DNA of 64,000 nucleotides, taken from contig MBPM02000023.1 in the NCBI GenBank assembly GCA_001695595.3, positions 434,001 to 498,000 on the forward strand. Direction: 5' to 3'. The notes below the pieces were generated by a model that saw nothing but the letters and a program-made list of their open reading frames with translations, was not told the origin of the DNA and ran no database searches. Both the position numbers and the translations under genes were made by a program. This DNA comes from Plasmopara viticola (lineage: Eukaryota > Oomycota > Peronosporomycetes > Peronosporales > Peronosporaceae). Within the stretch, counting starts at the first letter, position 1; each line of letters starts with the position of its first letter. Positions 1 through 13,100 of this stretch are shown here, piece by piece.

Positions 1-639
1 GACAATTTGCACTAAATCGATCAAAATCCTGGCCAATGCGCGAGCTTTTACTTGCTAAAAAGGGATAAGACTAGAGCTTTATTAGTGAAGCAGAAAACAG
101 CAGCAAACCTTTCGGTACTGGCCTTTAAATTGAAGCATGCAGACCCAATTACTTTCAATCGGCTACAAGAGTTTTCAGCCTATAGGGATTACAATCATGT
201 TGCACACAACATACAAAGGACGGCGTCCTCGGAATATATCTTCGCACGTGCTCAATTGATGGATGTGATATAACAAGAACGGATAATTATTTAAAGCCCA
301 AGTTGAGCTACCTGAGTAGAGCGCTGAGTAAGCGCAGTGTGGATTGCAAGTCAAGATCGCAAATGCCTTTAACATTGTATACAGCGAGTCCCTTCTCTAT
401 GGATATTAGGTGAGAATGGCGAGCTTAATGTAATATTATATTTGTTGCACACGAGGTTCTATAACAAGACGTTGATAAGAGTTTTATAGAAACCAGTCGA
501 ACTTACTGGCGGATTAAAGTGAATTCTTCACCGGTGCAGAAGTATGTAGTGGTATTTGAGACAATGAACGTAGGATGCAAGTTGGAGCGAAAAAAACGCT
601 TACCCGATAATCAACAAGCGACATACAATGCAATGAGCC

Positions 640-1100
640 ATATTCCGCTTTTTAGCAAGTGAGAACGTGAAGCTCGAATGCTTTGGCGTAATAGCGCGCG
701 CACTGCTTAACATGTCTTCGAAGACGCAATGCAACCGCTCTATCTGACCGTCGGTCTACGGATGAAGCTTCTCGGAAATGTCCAATAAATGTAAATGATG
801 AATTACAAGTGGATCATTCAATTTAAAGCATTTTCCAGAACCTGTCCGTATCGCAGGGGTCAAGGTCCGAAACAATTGGTTTAAATTGTCCATGTTGTCT
901 GGAAGGAAAGGAAATGCACTTCTATCTTAACACCGTCGACCGTGTCGTTAAGTAAGTCACTTTGCTTCATTGGTGAACAAATACTAAGCTTATCGGCGGT
1001 ATGGCATCAGAAATCTGGCAATGGTGTGGCCACATTCGGCGAAAATTCTGCCCGCTGGCACACTTTAGGATGTGTATATTTTGCGGACCACTTATACAAC
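640..1100 (-). mobile_element. Ty3/gypsy integrase relic
   Basis: Reading the minus strand gives a decayed gypsy pol integrase. Near 740-790 the reverse complement reads FHP-stop-TDGQIERLH, the FHPQTDGQTERVN signature of Ty3/gypsy integrases with a stop in place of Q. It is followed by a VFEDML segment. Slightly upstream on the same strand (about 840-885) is VSDLDPCDTDRFWKML, matching the VSDRDP..FW..L stretch that precedes it in the family. A CxR-type remnant of the integrase zinc-binding region lies near 1050. Several stops and frame changes make it inactive. No LTRs could be delimited. What is seen is the motif order; the family assignment follows from known gypsy pol organisation. Confidence 0.8.
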
Positions 1101-2349
1101 GTAAAGCATCGGTGTTGGGTCGTACAGTTTCTGTCGACCGATATGACCGCAAAACAGTGATTCTGAGCCTCATAGAGGAGACGATGTTAACCACTCATCA
1201 TGGAATCCCACTGCACGTATTAGAACACCTAAATCAGTGCTGTAATATGATCGAATCCCTAGAGAGCCGATATGGCCTCGCGCTGAAACGCTTCGATAAT
1301 TCCAATTCGAGTTTTTACGCTCATTAATCCTTTAAGCTTCAAGCACACTTACGAACTTGTCATCTTGTACAAATTTAATTTGTTATCGATGAAGTCACAT
1401 ATTAGACTTGTCTGGGGTTGCGCGCATCTGCTTTTTTGACTTATGTCACCTCGAAGTCATACTTCACAGCGCAGGAGAGCCTCATGACTATCGTCTACAA
1501 GAGGTGAGGTGACTATGTTGTGGTGCGCAGTGACGCATACTTCGCATCGATCACGAATAACTTTGAGCCTAGAACGTATAACGCGAGTTTTAGCGATTAA
1601 ATTTTAGGGAAACGTTACCCCCCTTCTGATGTTCCCCTAATAGAGGCTTGTGGTTGGCCAAATAGCAGACTTTAGAGCCCTTAGCTTTCTCATCCAAACC
1701 ATGAACACCCCTTCCACACCTACTGAGCTTGAAAAACCCTTCGCATCTTCATCTGAAATATTCGTGCCACACCCACTGAGCTAGTCTTTGATGCGGCAAC
1801 AGACGCAGTAAGGGCTTTGCGTTAGCCTATGGATATTGCACCACCATTCAGAAAACAAAGAGAGATGGTTAGCGTCAACATGGTGAAGTTAAAAAGTTGG
1901 TGCTCGATTGTTTCCTTGGAAACGAGAGAGCATCTCATCTTGAAGTAGCCCGTGTGGGGTCAACTCCAGCCGAAGCACTGCTTGTTTCTTCCAGACAAAC
2001 ATCAGACGTCAAGAAGGACAATCTCGGCAAGTTGGAGTCATCGATGAAACTCATAACCACAGGGTCTTTGCTCATTCATTGGCGCACCCCCACGGTCGTG
2101 TCCAGGCTATTACAGGCTTACAATCGGTCTTAGTACAAGGCCGTACCGGTGCAACCCAAACTCGCACTGTTTTCAACCTTCCGGCACAACAAAGATATAC
2201 TGCGCACAGCCCAAGACATATACAACATACGGGACAGCTAGCTTGGCGCTCTCCACTTCAGCTGCGGCAACAATTCCGCACTACTTGCAACGTGACGAGC
2301 AGCAGCAACTTTCGCACTTTCTTATTGTCTCTCCCTCGACCAAGTAATT
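1101..2349. other. Gene-poor stretch, decayed repeat
   Basis: No intact gene is visible. Short open frames occur (for example 1001-1327 plus) but they overlap the gypsy relic or show no recognisable domain. The part next to 2350 probably belongs to the transposase relic that follows, because degenerate coding-like sequence runs into it. Confidence 0.4.
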
Positions 2350-2690
2350 TTGCTGGGTCATTGACGCAACCTACAAGACCAACACAAACGCAATTTGCTA
2401 CACATCGTTGGTGTAAGTGCAACAGGCAATACTTTCACCTTCGGTTACGCTTTGATGAAAAGCAAGAGAATGGAAGATTTTCGGTGGACCATGGGAAAGC
2501 TTACAAATGTTTTTGAAGTGTATTAAATCGGCACGGATGGCTGTTTTGTTACTGATCAAGAGTCGGCGTTGATGAATGCTTTGAGCCAGAGATCTCTCTA
2601 CGCAGAACACTTCCTGTGTTGATGGCACATCGGCAAAAAAAATGTTGCAGCCATCGAGAGTCCTTTGCTTTGCAAGAAGCATAAAAAAAA
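2350..2690 (+). mobile_element. MULE/FAR1-type transposase relic
   Basis: One plus-strand frame reads through about 100 codons with the order of a MULE (Mutator-like) transposase core: GVSATGNTFTFGYALMKS, then RWTMGKL, then VTDQESALMNAL, then AEHFLC-stop-WHIGKKNV. This is the family pattern G.T..GKTF...A.M, the VTD.E.AL.NA catalytic strand, and the H..C.WH..KN motif. Two in-frame stops interrupt it (after FEVY, and in place of R before WHIGK), so it is inactive. It is clearly a different family from the MULE at 6.3-7.9 kb. Termini were not found. Degenerate continuation may reach about 3500. Confidence 0.8.
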
Positions 2691-5600
2691 ATCATAATGC
2701 ATTATAATTCTTTAGTTGCGATAAGTCGGGCTGATTATTTCAACACAAAGCTCACACAAATGCGCTTCATGCTTCCTCCGCGCGTGATGATGTACGTGTA
2801 GGAGGCCAGGTTCTGCTTCAAAGAAAAAGTTATGTCTGCTTGTCTTCATGGCAAGCGTCACTACAGCCGTGTGAAACATCACATGCGAAAAGCACGCATG
2901 TCTTTAAAAAAGATCACAATATCAACAAATAAGTCTTGTGCTACGTCATACTGCTTTGTCAATAATGTCAAATATATGGTCTGATTTTAACTATAGTAGG
3001 TGACTTACTGACAATAGATGCCGCTACAAGTTTGACTTGTGAAGGTCAGCTTGATGTGCTCACACAGACAGCGCGCGGTAGTCAACATGGGATTAGATCC
3101 TTTATTTCAATACAACGAAAATATATTGATCGCTGGCGTACACGCTGTTTGCCAGCAAAGGTTGAGCAACAATGGAAACATTGGACCTTGTCAAGGTTCG
3201 TTTATTGACGCAATGATGGCGCATACTCGAAGCGAGCTGTGGCAATCTTAAACATTAAATCTAAAAGTTTGGTGACGTCGACAATGGGAAATCATTGCCG
3301 ACATGCTCCTCAAATTGGACGGAATGATAATCCCTTGGTGCCTTTGTCAGGTGAAGATCTTGCTGAACATTGGTGGCTGAACAAGCCACCAAGGCTTGGT
3401 AGAATTGCTGACTCAAAATACGCTGGATCTTACTATGAAACAGCCGGGAAATCATCGCAAAAGGGTGTTGATGAGACGTGTTCTTGCAGTTTTAGAGTCT
3501 ACCGTTGAATTCTGTGCAATTACAGGTTTGTAATAGGCCTCTGCGTCGACGCGACGGGTACCTTCGCAGTTTAAACGAATTCAAGATGCAACCAATTTAA
3601 GTGCACTACCTCAGCGAAGATGTCCGAATTGCGGGGTGTATGCCCACAGCATCACAACTTGCCCTCCATCAAAAGCCAGAAGATATTTTAGGATTGCAGA
3701 GCAAAAGAAATTATCATTGTAATAATAGAAGGGCTGTATTTTTTTTGACTTGTTAGTTGATTCTCAGGCCAATCACAAGCCTTCCTTTGGAGGGGATCAG
3801 GAGGAGCGAGAGGTGCGATCTAAACAACATGGAGTGACGTTTATGGGTAACGATTCTCCCACAGCCAATCACAAGCCTTTGTAGGAGAGGGATGGGCATC
3901 AAAAAGGGAGGGGGTGGATAATGTCTTCCTAATTTCATTGCTTGCAACTCTTCGTTATGAACAAAACCGGCATTTTTTGCAGTCTCGGGTCGCCAAAATT
4001 TAGCCCCAATTACTAATCTCGCCCTCTTTGCAAGCTTGTAGCAGTGCGCTGCCGATGGCAAATTGCTATGCGTCACAGACGACACTGATCGTGTGATCTG
4101 GATCTGGAAAGACCAGGATTGGTTCTCGTAGCAGTCTTTTGTCGTCGTTGCAAAGCGCTTCTCGAAGTTGTACTTTTTTAACCTAATTCTATATTCTCAA
4201 GAAAATTTGACAATTGTATAGCCACTTTGACGTTATTCGCACTTTGTAACTGGCGAAACATAGTCACCTCTATAAAATTTTGTACTTTAATGAAAATGGC
4301 TGAGGTTAAATCTGCGTTGATCTTTGCGAAATCTGAATGAAAACATACTATCTCAAAGAAAATGCCTAAGAGAAAAATTTTCCGCGCTAAAAGGCGAACA
4401 TCACTGCATTGGTGAAGATATTATTCATGCACTTCTACTCGACAATCACTTACATATGGACGATAAAGCTGTCTCGTCCGTCTACCAATTATCTGCATGA
4501 CTCTGGACAAACGTGGCACCAAAGTATGTCCATGTATTAGCTTTGTGGGACCAAACAAACTTATGCATAGACATACTTGGATGCCATGTCATACAATTGA
4601 ACATTGCGGGTGTGTTTAAGAGTCTTGATGGCATAAACAGAGCATACCGGTTGAAGTGCTGACCGTAACAAATAGTAAGTCACGACAGCTAAGATGAATG
4701 CGCCGTGTGCTGTCCATTGTACATCACTTTAGGGTTCTGAAGCACATCCTTCGAGAAATCGTCCAAGCCGCAATAGTGGCCGCTTTTATTCCATTATAAG
4801 TGTATACTATGCGCCACTTGACATTCAGATTTTAGTAAAGAATGTATACGCGAATTGGGGGTTACTTACCTTTCCAAACCATTTTCGCTTACTGTGCAAC
4901 ACAAGAAAAAAATCCACTGACATCACACATCTCTCGATAAAAGTTACAGCCGTGTCATGCAGTATTTGGCTTCTGTAAATAAATTTATGGATTCCTCCAT
5001 CAGGTAGTAACGTCAAAGGCGGGTCTTACGAGGCCACATCGTGGAATTTCTTTACCAATGAGGTGTACAAATTCGATAAAACTTACAGGATCGAATATCC
5101 TTTGTGCATTAAGTGTATTCTTAGTTTCTTGAGACATCCGAAAGTGATGAAAAAATGATCACATATTCAGCTCTCATGACCACTACCTCTGCTTTGCTGT
5201 CGGCTCTGTCGAGAGAAAGTGCTGGTTGCCCCTTACCGTGCGCTATGCTGTGATTGAATTTAAAATATTTCATCTCGACACACATGTCCGCTGTTTATAC
5301 CGATCGAATACAGTGACGAAAAGTCCTTACATGTTTTGGTGGCTTTCATTCTACTCCAGGCTCAATATCATGGAACGTTTCAAGGCAAGAAAATTTTCGC
5401 CTATATTTTGATCCGGAAAAATACTTGGATCGTCATTTACCTTGACGACTAGGAAGATAAAAACAAAATTTCTCACTCTACATGTTCCCCAGGCGTACTG
5501 CTCTAGCATGAATAAGCTTGGCAAAGTATCTAATCAGCAAAAGTTGCTTTAGCAATTTTGATTTTGAAATACACCATTTTGAAGACGCCGGACTTATATA

Positions 5601-6314
5601 TGCACAATCAGATTCACCGCTGCCAGCTCGACGTACTAGCTAGGACCGACATGCTCGACGGTTAGCTAGCATCAACAAGCTCGATGCTCCGCGTATCTTC
5701 ATTGTAAACGACACTGATTTAACGCGCAAGAATCACTCACGAATACCATGACACGCCAGTCTTGATCGCATATTGACTTTGGTGACAGCGCAATTTATGC
5801 TTGCCTCACTTATAGAAGTGGATTCATACGTGGTTCAATTTGTGTGAGATGTTTTAGCGTGCAAATTCGTCACTTTCATCACGGGCACCCAAGCGACCCC
5901 CCCCCCTCGACGACAGAGGCGGTGCTCAATATCATTGTAGAAATATTTTACCTGTCTGTCGACTCCCAAGAAGCCTAGAAACTCTTGGGTTTGTAAATCG
6001 GTCATAATGGCCCATCTCAATGTAGTCGCAAATTTAATTATTTCGGCTAATACAGTGCTGGCGCTGTTTTTTGACATCACAGTCTATCCAAGTCAATTGT
6101 ATTTTGCAACAGGACACCCGACGTACGCCCACAAAGCTCTTGAATCATTGAGTTTCGATACCAGTGACTTCACATATGTGTAATACCTGCGAAGATAATT
6201 GTTACCTACTCAATGTATAAGCTTAGGATGCGTAGCTGATAAAACAATTTTGCTCGGTGTGCTCACATGCAAGGAAAAAGCACAAGTTGCGCGTAGAACA
6301 TATATGAATTAATA
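2691..6314. other. Gene-poor stretch
   Basis: No gene can be supported here. The ORFs are short (at most about 110 codons) and without recognised domains. The first part (to about 3500) may be the tail of the transposase relic. A short motif CCAATCACAAGCCTT recurs at about 3770 and 3865. A C8/G-rich tract lies at about 5900. Confidence 0.4.
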
Positions 6315-6358
6315 GGGAGAATGGAAAAAATATGCCTTTCTTCAAATTAAATGGAAAA
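6315..6358 (+). repeat. Left terminal inverted repeat of MULE copy 1
   Basis: The arm starts GGGAGAATGG and pairs with the reverse complement of 7877-7921 with only a few mismatches. Its outer base marks the inferred element boundary. The similarity continues a few bases further out only because the flanking AATTAAT is nearly palindromic. Confidence 0.85.
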
Positions 6359-6613
6359 CATATATTTAAATGGAATCAAAACTTTTCCACCAAAACTAAA
6401 GTACGAAGTAAAAAAAAACTATTGAAAATTAAAAAACAAAAAAATATACCTTACTCACTAAAGAAAATATACTTTTTTGCTGCGCAATTCTGGTGCATTG
6501 ACGCTTGTTGTGTCCCACTTGGCCACAGCTGCCGCATCGACAAACACTTTTTGGCGCGCCAACTTCTGATGTAGCCTGCTGTGATTCAATTCGCTTTTTT
6601 TGGTCGACCTATC

Positions 6614-6672
6614 AAGAGTGAGCATCTTCCATTAAATCCTTCAAAAGGATTTGATACAAGATGCTCACTCTT
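6614..6672. repeat. Nested perfect hairpin inside MULE copy 1
   Basis: Outer arms AAGAGTGAGCATCTT (6614-6628) and AAGATGCTCACTCTT (6658-6672) are perfectly complementary over 15 bp. Inside them AAATCCTT (6634-6641) and AAGGATTT (6645-6652) form a second perfect stem of 8 bp. The homologous position of MULE copy 2 (about 30,575-30,595) has no such structure, so it was gained in copy 1 or lost from copy 2. Confidence 0.85.
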
Positions 6673-7876
6673 TACCTGTTCACTTTTTGTCGCAAATGGC
6701 TTCACTTCGAGTATTTCATCGTAGGCAAGTAGATCCGTTTGATAGACCACATATCCCCAAATAACAATATTGCACGTGGCAGTTGATCTGTAAACTTGAG
6801 TGCTGCTTTAAAATGTGTACATGGAGCATTCGTATTTCTACATAACCGCATGTGCAGGTACCACCGGTACTGTTAACCTCAGCAGCATACTTTATTGGCT
6901 TGTTTGTTCCAATTCGACCCGATGAAACAAAGGATGTTGTTATACTTGGACATACCCAAATTGTTTCCTCGTACATTCTTTATATTGAAGTGATGAAACT
7001 GGTAGCATAAGACGTAACCACACCCCATCGTTTGGTCTGTCCAGCAAATATAAGCCAATTCGTACCGACAAAGCGTTCAATTGCCATCATATAATCCAAG
7101 ATCGGCATTTCACGAGCGCGTTGTTCATGCATTCGACGTTATTGGGAGTAAGCATATCATATCATGAGCATGGACTATGGGAAATTGATCATTCCCATAG
7201 CCAACGTCAGTCAGCCATTTGACTGCCTCGCGATTTAGCTTCATCAGGCCGTCTTCTTTGGCTTCGTACGGTTGCCTGGTCAGTGCACGTGCGAAGCCCC
7301 ATGCATGTTTCTTCAACGTCTTGTTTTTAAACTTTGAATTAAATTTCCCCATAAAGTGACGCAAGTAAAAGAAATTTGGTCAATTTTTTTCATTGCTAGC
7401 ACTAATGCCTTGTCACGATCAGATATTACGAAGGCTGGAAGTACAGGTAAATGTTGGAACAGGCACTCGATGAACCACGCTCAATTTGCTTTAGTCTCAT
7501 TGCTAACGAATGCGACTGCGACAATCTGAATCTCATTGTTTCCATTTTTGAAATACGCCACCAACAGCAGACCTCCCACTTTGTTCATGAGAAAAGTGCA
7601 TCCAGTGCCATGCCGCGCAATGCATATGGAGCAAATGCATATAATCCTTGCACAACGACTCCCATATTTGTAACAAGTGGATATGAACCCGCGCCATATC
7701 TCTGTTTGCATTGCATCTTAACCATCTCTTTAAGGCTCTCCAAAGATCGTATGCGGTAACATTATGGAAAGATATTGATCTTCTATTTTTTTACGTGTAT
7801 AGTTTTGCCATTGATGCAAAATTAATATTGTTAGGTATATTTTTTGTATTTCACCATTTTTTGTTTTGGAGGAGTA

Positions 7877-7921
7877 TTTTTCCATTTAATTTGAAAAAAA
7901 GTATATTTTTTCCATTCTTCC
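7877..7921 (-). repeat. Right terminal inverted repeat of MULE copy 1
   Basis: Read on the minus strand it begins GGAAGAATGGAAAAAATATA and aligns with the left arm at 6315-6358. Both arms end inward in CAAATTAAATGGAAAA. Confidence 0.85.
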
Positions 7922-10158
7922 TAATTAATTCGAAAAATAATAAATCAAAAAAGATAAATAGGCAATTAGAGAAGGGAGCCGCTAACTTTTTTTCGTTAAC
8001 CTCACTTTATGTAGCACCCCTTCTCATTGGCTGTTGAGACACAAAAATGCACAAAATGTCGAAAAGCAGAAAAGCAAGTGGAAGTCGAAGTAAAAACTGA
8101 AGACGAAGGTGGAGCTGAAGCCAAGACGTAATTGGCGAGTACAACGCAGTGTAGGACGAATCTGTGCCGGTGCTGTAGACTGCAGAGGATGCACAACGAA
8201 CATACCGACAGTTTTATTAAGAAGTTTTCGTGGAGAGCTTCGGCTTGGCGAGATATTCCTATTATTGCGTACCAGATCAAGAGACTTTATTTAGTATGTC
8301 TACAAGAGATACAGAAATAATGTCGAGATACTCGTACAACAACTTGCAGAAAACAATGGGAAGTTCGTTGTCTATACGTATTGATCAATAGTTTGTATTT
8401 AGTGGCTGACTTTACAAGCAGGCGAATGTATGAATAAGAGTCTGCTTTACGAAAATATGAATTGATTTGAGAGTTTTTAGGAGAAGGTGGAAACGACAAT
8501 AATTTTGTACCGATTGAGAGAACGAACGTAGCATTAGGAAAGTACTGCATCGCTGCAGAACTACAAAGAAAGCAACATTGGCAAGCCACGTTTAGAGATG
8601 CATTTGGAGGATGTGTACGCTTTTTAAAGCCCGATTAAATCAAGCGACCGTTCTGTTTTGAGGCAGTTGGTGAAGATTTTTCTTTTGTTTGCTCTGGATC
8701 GAACGACGACAATGCGAGGGCCTGGTTCTGTTTACTGCAGAAATTGTCAGGCGGTGGAAACAGTACTCTTTCGCCTTCTGCTGCCCTACACAGCTCGCTA
8801 TTCAGTACCAAGCAATTACAATCGGTGAATAGGGTCAAATGGTGCTCGTATTCACACTAGCACGATCGATGCACGGAGCATTTGCATCGTCGCAGAGCTG
8901 CGTCGAGTGCTTTACACAAGCAAGTCACCGGAGGCGATGGACTCTAAAAACTTTATCAGCTCTTTAAAGGCGCAACGTATATGAATATTGAAAGGTTGAA
9001 GGTTGTAGCATAATCTCACAAATACGACTGGTTATTGTAGCTAATCGAAATTTAAAGTTTAAATTAAAGGGTTTTTAGCCCTGTCTGATTATTGAGGGGT
9101 GCTATCAAAAGGAGGTGTGGGAGGGTTAACGAAATTTTTTTGGGGTTCCCTATTTTAAATGTATAGATATTATTGTAGGTATGCTTTTTTTCTTGTATAA
9201 GAAGTTTTTTTATCACGTCAAACGGCACAAAAATCAAACCGTATCCTGATATGCGTCAAATGATGAACGAATGGTGGATTACCTAGTGCCAATTGGGTCA
9301 GAAGGTGCTAGCTTTCGATCAGTCGAACGACTTTTCGTCGTCCAGTGTTCTTTTTGGTATAAATAGCTCCTTAACAAAGAGATGAGCCTTACCATCCAGC
9401 TATCAATGCGCAACTAATACCTTTAGTCTTGACATGGACGTTGTTTCGTTAGGCAGTATAATGCACATCCGTGTAAAAACGTACGATTTAGAAAAAGGGC
9501 TTACACTACACAATGTTAAATCTCTTTGTTAAATCAGAAGTGCATAGTTTAACAAACAAGGCGGGCAGACGTCACTGATAAGCTTTTGACCACATACTTT
9601 CAAATACACGACATTAGCAAAGGAGGGATCGGTTTAGCCATCTAATAATGCGAGTTAAAGAAGAAGCGGCATAGGTGCATTCTTTACCACCCCGAACACC
9701 CGCTAAATATTGAAGTAGTACTTGTAGCTTTTAAAGGTCAAATATCCGTTTTTGGAACAAAACGTTGCGCTTATAATAAAACCGGTGTATCTGGAGCTTG
9801 CAATCCGCCGGTTTTAATTTCCTAGAATCAATCTGACCAGCAAGCAAGTAATAAACATTGCAAACACTTGCTCGCGGTTGCCAAGTTGCCGTGACGTCTA
9901 CCCATTGCACGTTGCTGTTGGCATAAGTACCAAAATGGTCACTCAATCAGAACGTCTTATTATACGTTGCCCAGTCTAAGTCAATACCAGTATACACTCT
10001 GGTATACGTTAGGTCAAAGTCTTAGTATCGACACAGTCCTGCCTTGATTACACAATCGCCTGTCTTTGTTACTTCATGGGTCCCTCTTGGCGTTACTTCA
10101 GCTACTGAATCCAGTGAACTCAGCTTAAAATAGCAATCGACACCTGCCCCGTAGACCG
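7922..10158. other. Intergenic, upstream of the P4-ATPase gene
   Basis: No complete gene is seen. A plus-strand fragment around 8690-8830 reads like protein (DDNARAWFCLLQKL...) and may be transposon-derived, but it has no start and is not assigned. The last few hundred bases before 10,159 should hold the promoter of the P4-ATPase; no clear core element stands out. Confidence 0.4.
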
Positions 10159-13100
10159 ATGCGCGTGGAGTTCGCGGCGCCTTCGCCTTCCGATAGCGCA
10201 ACGGATTACACATTGGATATGAGTGCACAGACTGCTGCTGCTTCTGTCACTGCTACGGCCGTGAATACGACGCCCGTGCCCTCCGCGCCGCCCAAAAGTT
10301 TTCGCCGCGTCAGTACGCTTGCGGGTGCGGGTAACGAAGAGGAACAACGCAATATTATCTCACTTCGATACCGTGCCGATAGCATGGCGGACTCGGTGGC
10401 GTCTGACTCAGAACCTGATGCTGAGGCGAAGCTCTGGAACCTTTTCGAGCAGGTTTTCTGTTTTCTGAAGGGCATGACTATATACCAGACACGACGCCGA
10501 CTGAAGTTTACCATTGTTTCCCAGACGGTTATTAACTCGCTGCGTATTTTTCCCATTATTTTAGGTCTTAGTTTTGAGGCCACCGTACCGGTCTTAATTC
10601 TGTACATAACGCTTGTGCTGGGTTGGCACGGTACGAAGTTTCTTGTACCCAAGTTTTTACTCAGCTACAAGATTGGCATGCAACTTACGCTGGTGGTAGA
10701 CGTCATCTGGTACTACAAAGGATATAATGGCAGTCTCAACAGTGTCAGTAGTGGTACATCAGTTCTTATGCAGGGATTTTTTTCCATTTTGCTTACAATG
10801 CTCAATATCATGGGCTTCATGTACGGCTGGAAACTTCGCCGTATTGTCAAGGCAGTACAAAATCAAAGAGAGTGCGACCGTGCGGCTTTAGCTACAATGA
10901 TGCCGTCCCCACAGCGAGCACAATCACTGCACCAGGCGTTGTCTGTTGCTCCGTCGGCCGAGTTGATTGAGGACGAAAAACCGTCTGCACGTCGTAAGTT
11001 CAACGTGGCTTCAGGCGTCGTGAGTAGCAAACAGCGACGTTCCCAATCTAGTGTTTCGGCGTCACTCCCTAAGGTATTGAAGTCGCAAAAACAGCGGCAG
11101 AAGGAAGCCGAAGCCCAAGAGAATGCCCCCGTGTTTTGCTCCAACCTCATCATTACGAGCAAGTATACGTACTACAACTTCCTCTTTGTCTTTCTCAAGA
11201 TGCAGTTTAGTCGTCTGGCAAATTTGTATACGACGATTATCGTAGCGCTGTGTTTCTTTGACTTCTCGCCTGTGAGCCCGGTGGCAAGTCTCACGCCATT
11301 GCTGATTGTGTTTGCAACGTCTGCGCTAAAAGATGTGAGTGAAGATTGTCGGCGACAAAAAGGAGATGCGCAAGTAAATTCAAGACCCGCGCACATTGTG
11401 CGTCGTGATGACCTAGACGAAGTCGTGCACATCGATAGTACGTGGCAAGACATCGAGGTGGGGGATATTTTGCTACTGAAGGATGGCGATCAGGTTCCAG
11501 CGGACTGCATTTTGTTGGCTACGAGTCGACCAGATGGAAGATGCTACGTGGAGACTGCAAATTTGGATGGCGAAACTAACTTGAAAATCCGGCAGGTGGC
11601 GAGCTGCACAAAATATTTCTCGACAGCTAAAGATATTTTGGACAATTATACACTTGAAGTGGAATGCGACGTGCCGAACAAGGATTTGTTCTACTTTGAT
11701 GGTGTGATCAAGCTTGGTAGTACAAAAGACAATGCTGTGGGTAACGTCAATGCCGAAGACGCGAAATCTAGCTTAACGATGGACAATTTGATTTTGCGTG
11801 GTAGTGAAAGCCGTAATGCTGAGTGGGCGCTGGGACTTGTGATCTACACAGGCAAGGAAACGAAGGTGCATATGAACTCGGTAGCAGTACCGCTAAAGCG
11901 GAGCTTTGTAGAAAAGACATTGGATACAATGTTTGTGCTAGTTTTGATGCAGCTGTTTGGAATTTCTATTGCCTGCGCGCTCGGGAACAACAATTGGAAT
12001 TTGGATCGGGCTGATGAGAAGACGCCTTGGTACATCAATGATGACAAGAACGGCTATATTTTTTTGAGCTATTTGATTTTATTTAACAACTTGATTCCAC
12101 TCTCGATGTACGTCACTATGGAAGGTGTGCGCTTTGTTCATGCGCGTTACATTGAAAATGATTTAGAAATGTACGACACAAAGACTGATACACCCGCGCA
12201 GGCTCGTAATAGTAATATTAATGAAGACCTTGGGCAGATCCAGTATATTTTTTCTGACAAAACGGGGACACTGACGTGCAATGAAATGATTTTTTCAAAA
12301 TGCACTATTGCGGGTCTTCGTTACAATGACGTTGACGTGGATCCTGCAAAGCAAGTTAGACCGGGCACACGCTTTAACGACTGTCGGTTGCTGGCGCGAC
12401 TGAATTCGAACCATATGACAAAGAGGGAAATTCACGATTTTTTGTTACTGCTAACGATTTGCAATACTGTGATTCCTGAAGTGAGCAATCCTGTGTCGCC
12501 TACGTCGAGTAGTTGCTCGACTCAAATGCCAAGGATCAAGTATAACGCGTCTTCCCCTGACGAAGAGGCTTTGGTGCTGGCTGCCGCAGATCTTGGCTAC
12601 CTTCTTGAATCGCGTGACGGCCCTATTTGCAACACGCTTATTCAGGGCAGACCCATGTCGTTTGAGATTCTTAACGTCCTGGAATTTAATAGCGATAGGA
12701 AGCGGATGTCGGTCATAGTGCGATTTCCGGATGGCAGTATTGTTCTGTATTGTAAGGGCGCTGATGACATTATATTTGACCTACTGTCTAAGTCACAGCC
12801 TCAAGGTGTAGCGCACGTCACCCGTGGTCATCTCCAAGAGTATGCTTCAGAGGGTTTACGAACTTTGACTACTGCTGTGCGCCGTCTTACTCAAGAGGAG
12901 TATGACCAATGGAACCAATTGTATCGTCAGGCAGAATATTCAATGGAGGGGCGTGCCGCTAAGATTGCTAAGGTTTCCGCACTTATTGAGGTGGAACTGA
13001 CGCTGTTAGGCGCGACGGCCATTGAAGATAGGTTACAGCATGGTGTGGAAGAATCAATTTGTGCACTACGCAAGGCTGGAATCAAGTTTTGGGTATTGAC

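Larger units (their letters stand above)
6315..7921 (-). mobile_element. MULE DNA transposon with TIRs (copy 1)
   Basis: An about 1.6-kb Mutator-like element. Its left end reads GGGAGAATGGAAAAAATATG. The reverse complement of its right end reads GGAAGAATGGAAAAAATATA, and the two arms stay alike for about 45 bp. The flanks GAATTAATA and TAATTAATT match at 7 of 9 positions and may be a decayed target-site duplication. The minus strand encodes a broken transposase: GGLLLVAYFKNGNNEI and VAVAFVSNETKAN, then (after W has become a stop) AWFIECLFQHLP and VISDRDKAL. Further along come NSKFKNKTLKKHAWGFARAL and, near 6800-6900, a SWIM-type zinc finger start GTCTCGYV. Domain order (transposase core, then SWIM) is typical of MULEs. 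It is defective because of stops and frameshifts. Confidence 0.88.

Noticed and set aside
3765..3880. CCAATCACAAGCCTT repeated twice
   Set aside because: Two short copies only, with no array structure and nothing like a CRISPR; treated as background repeat DNA.
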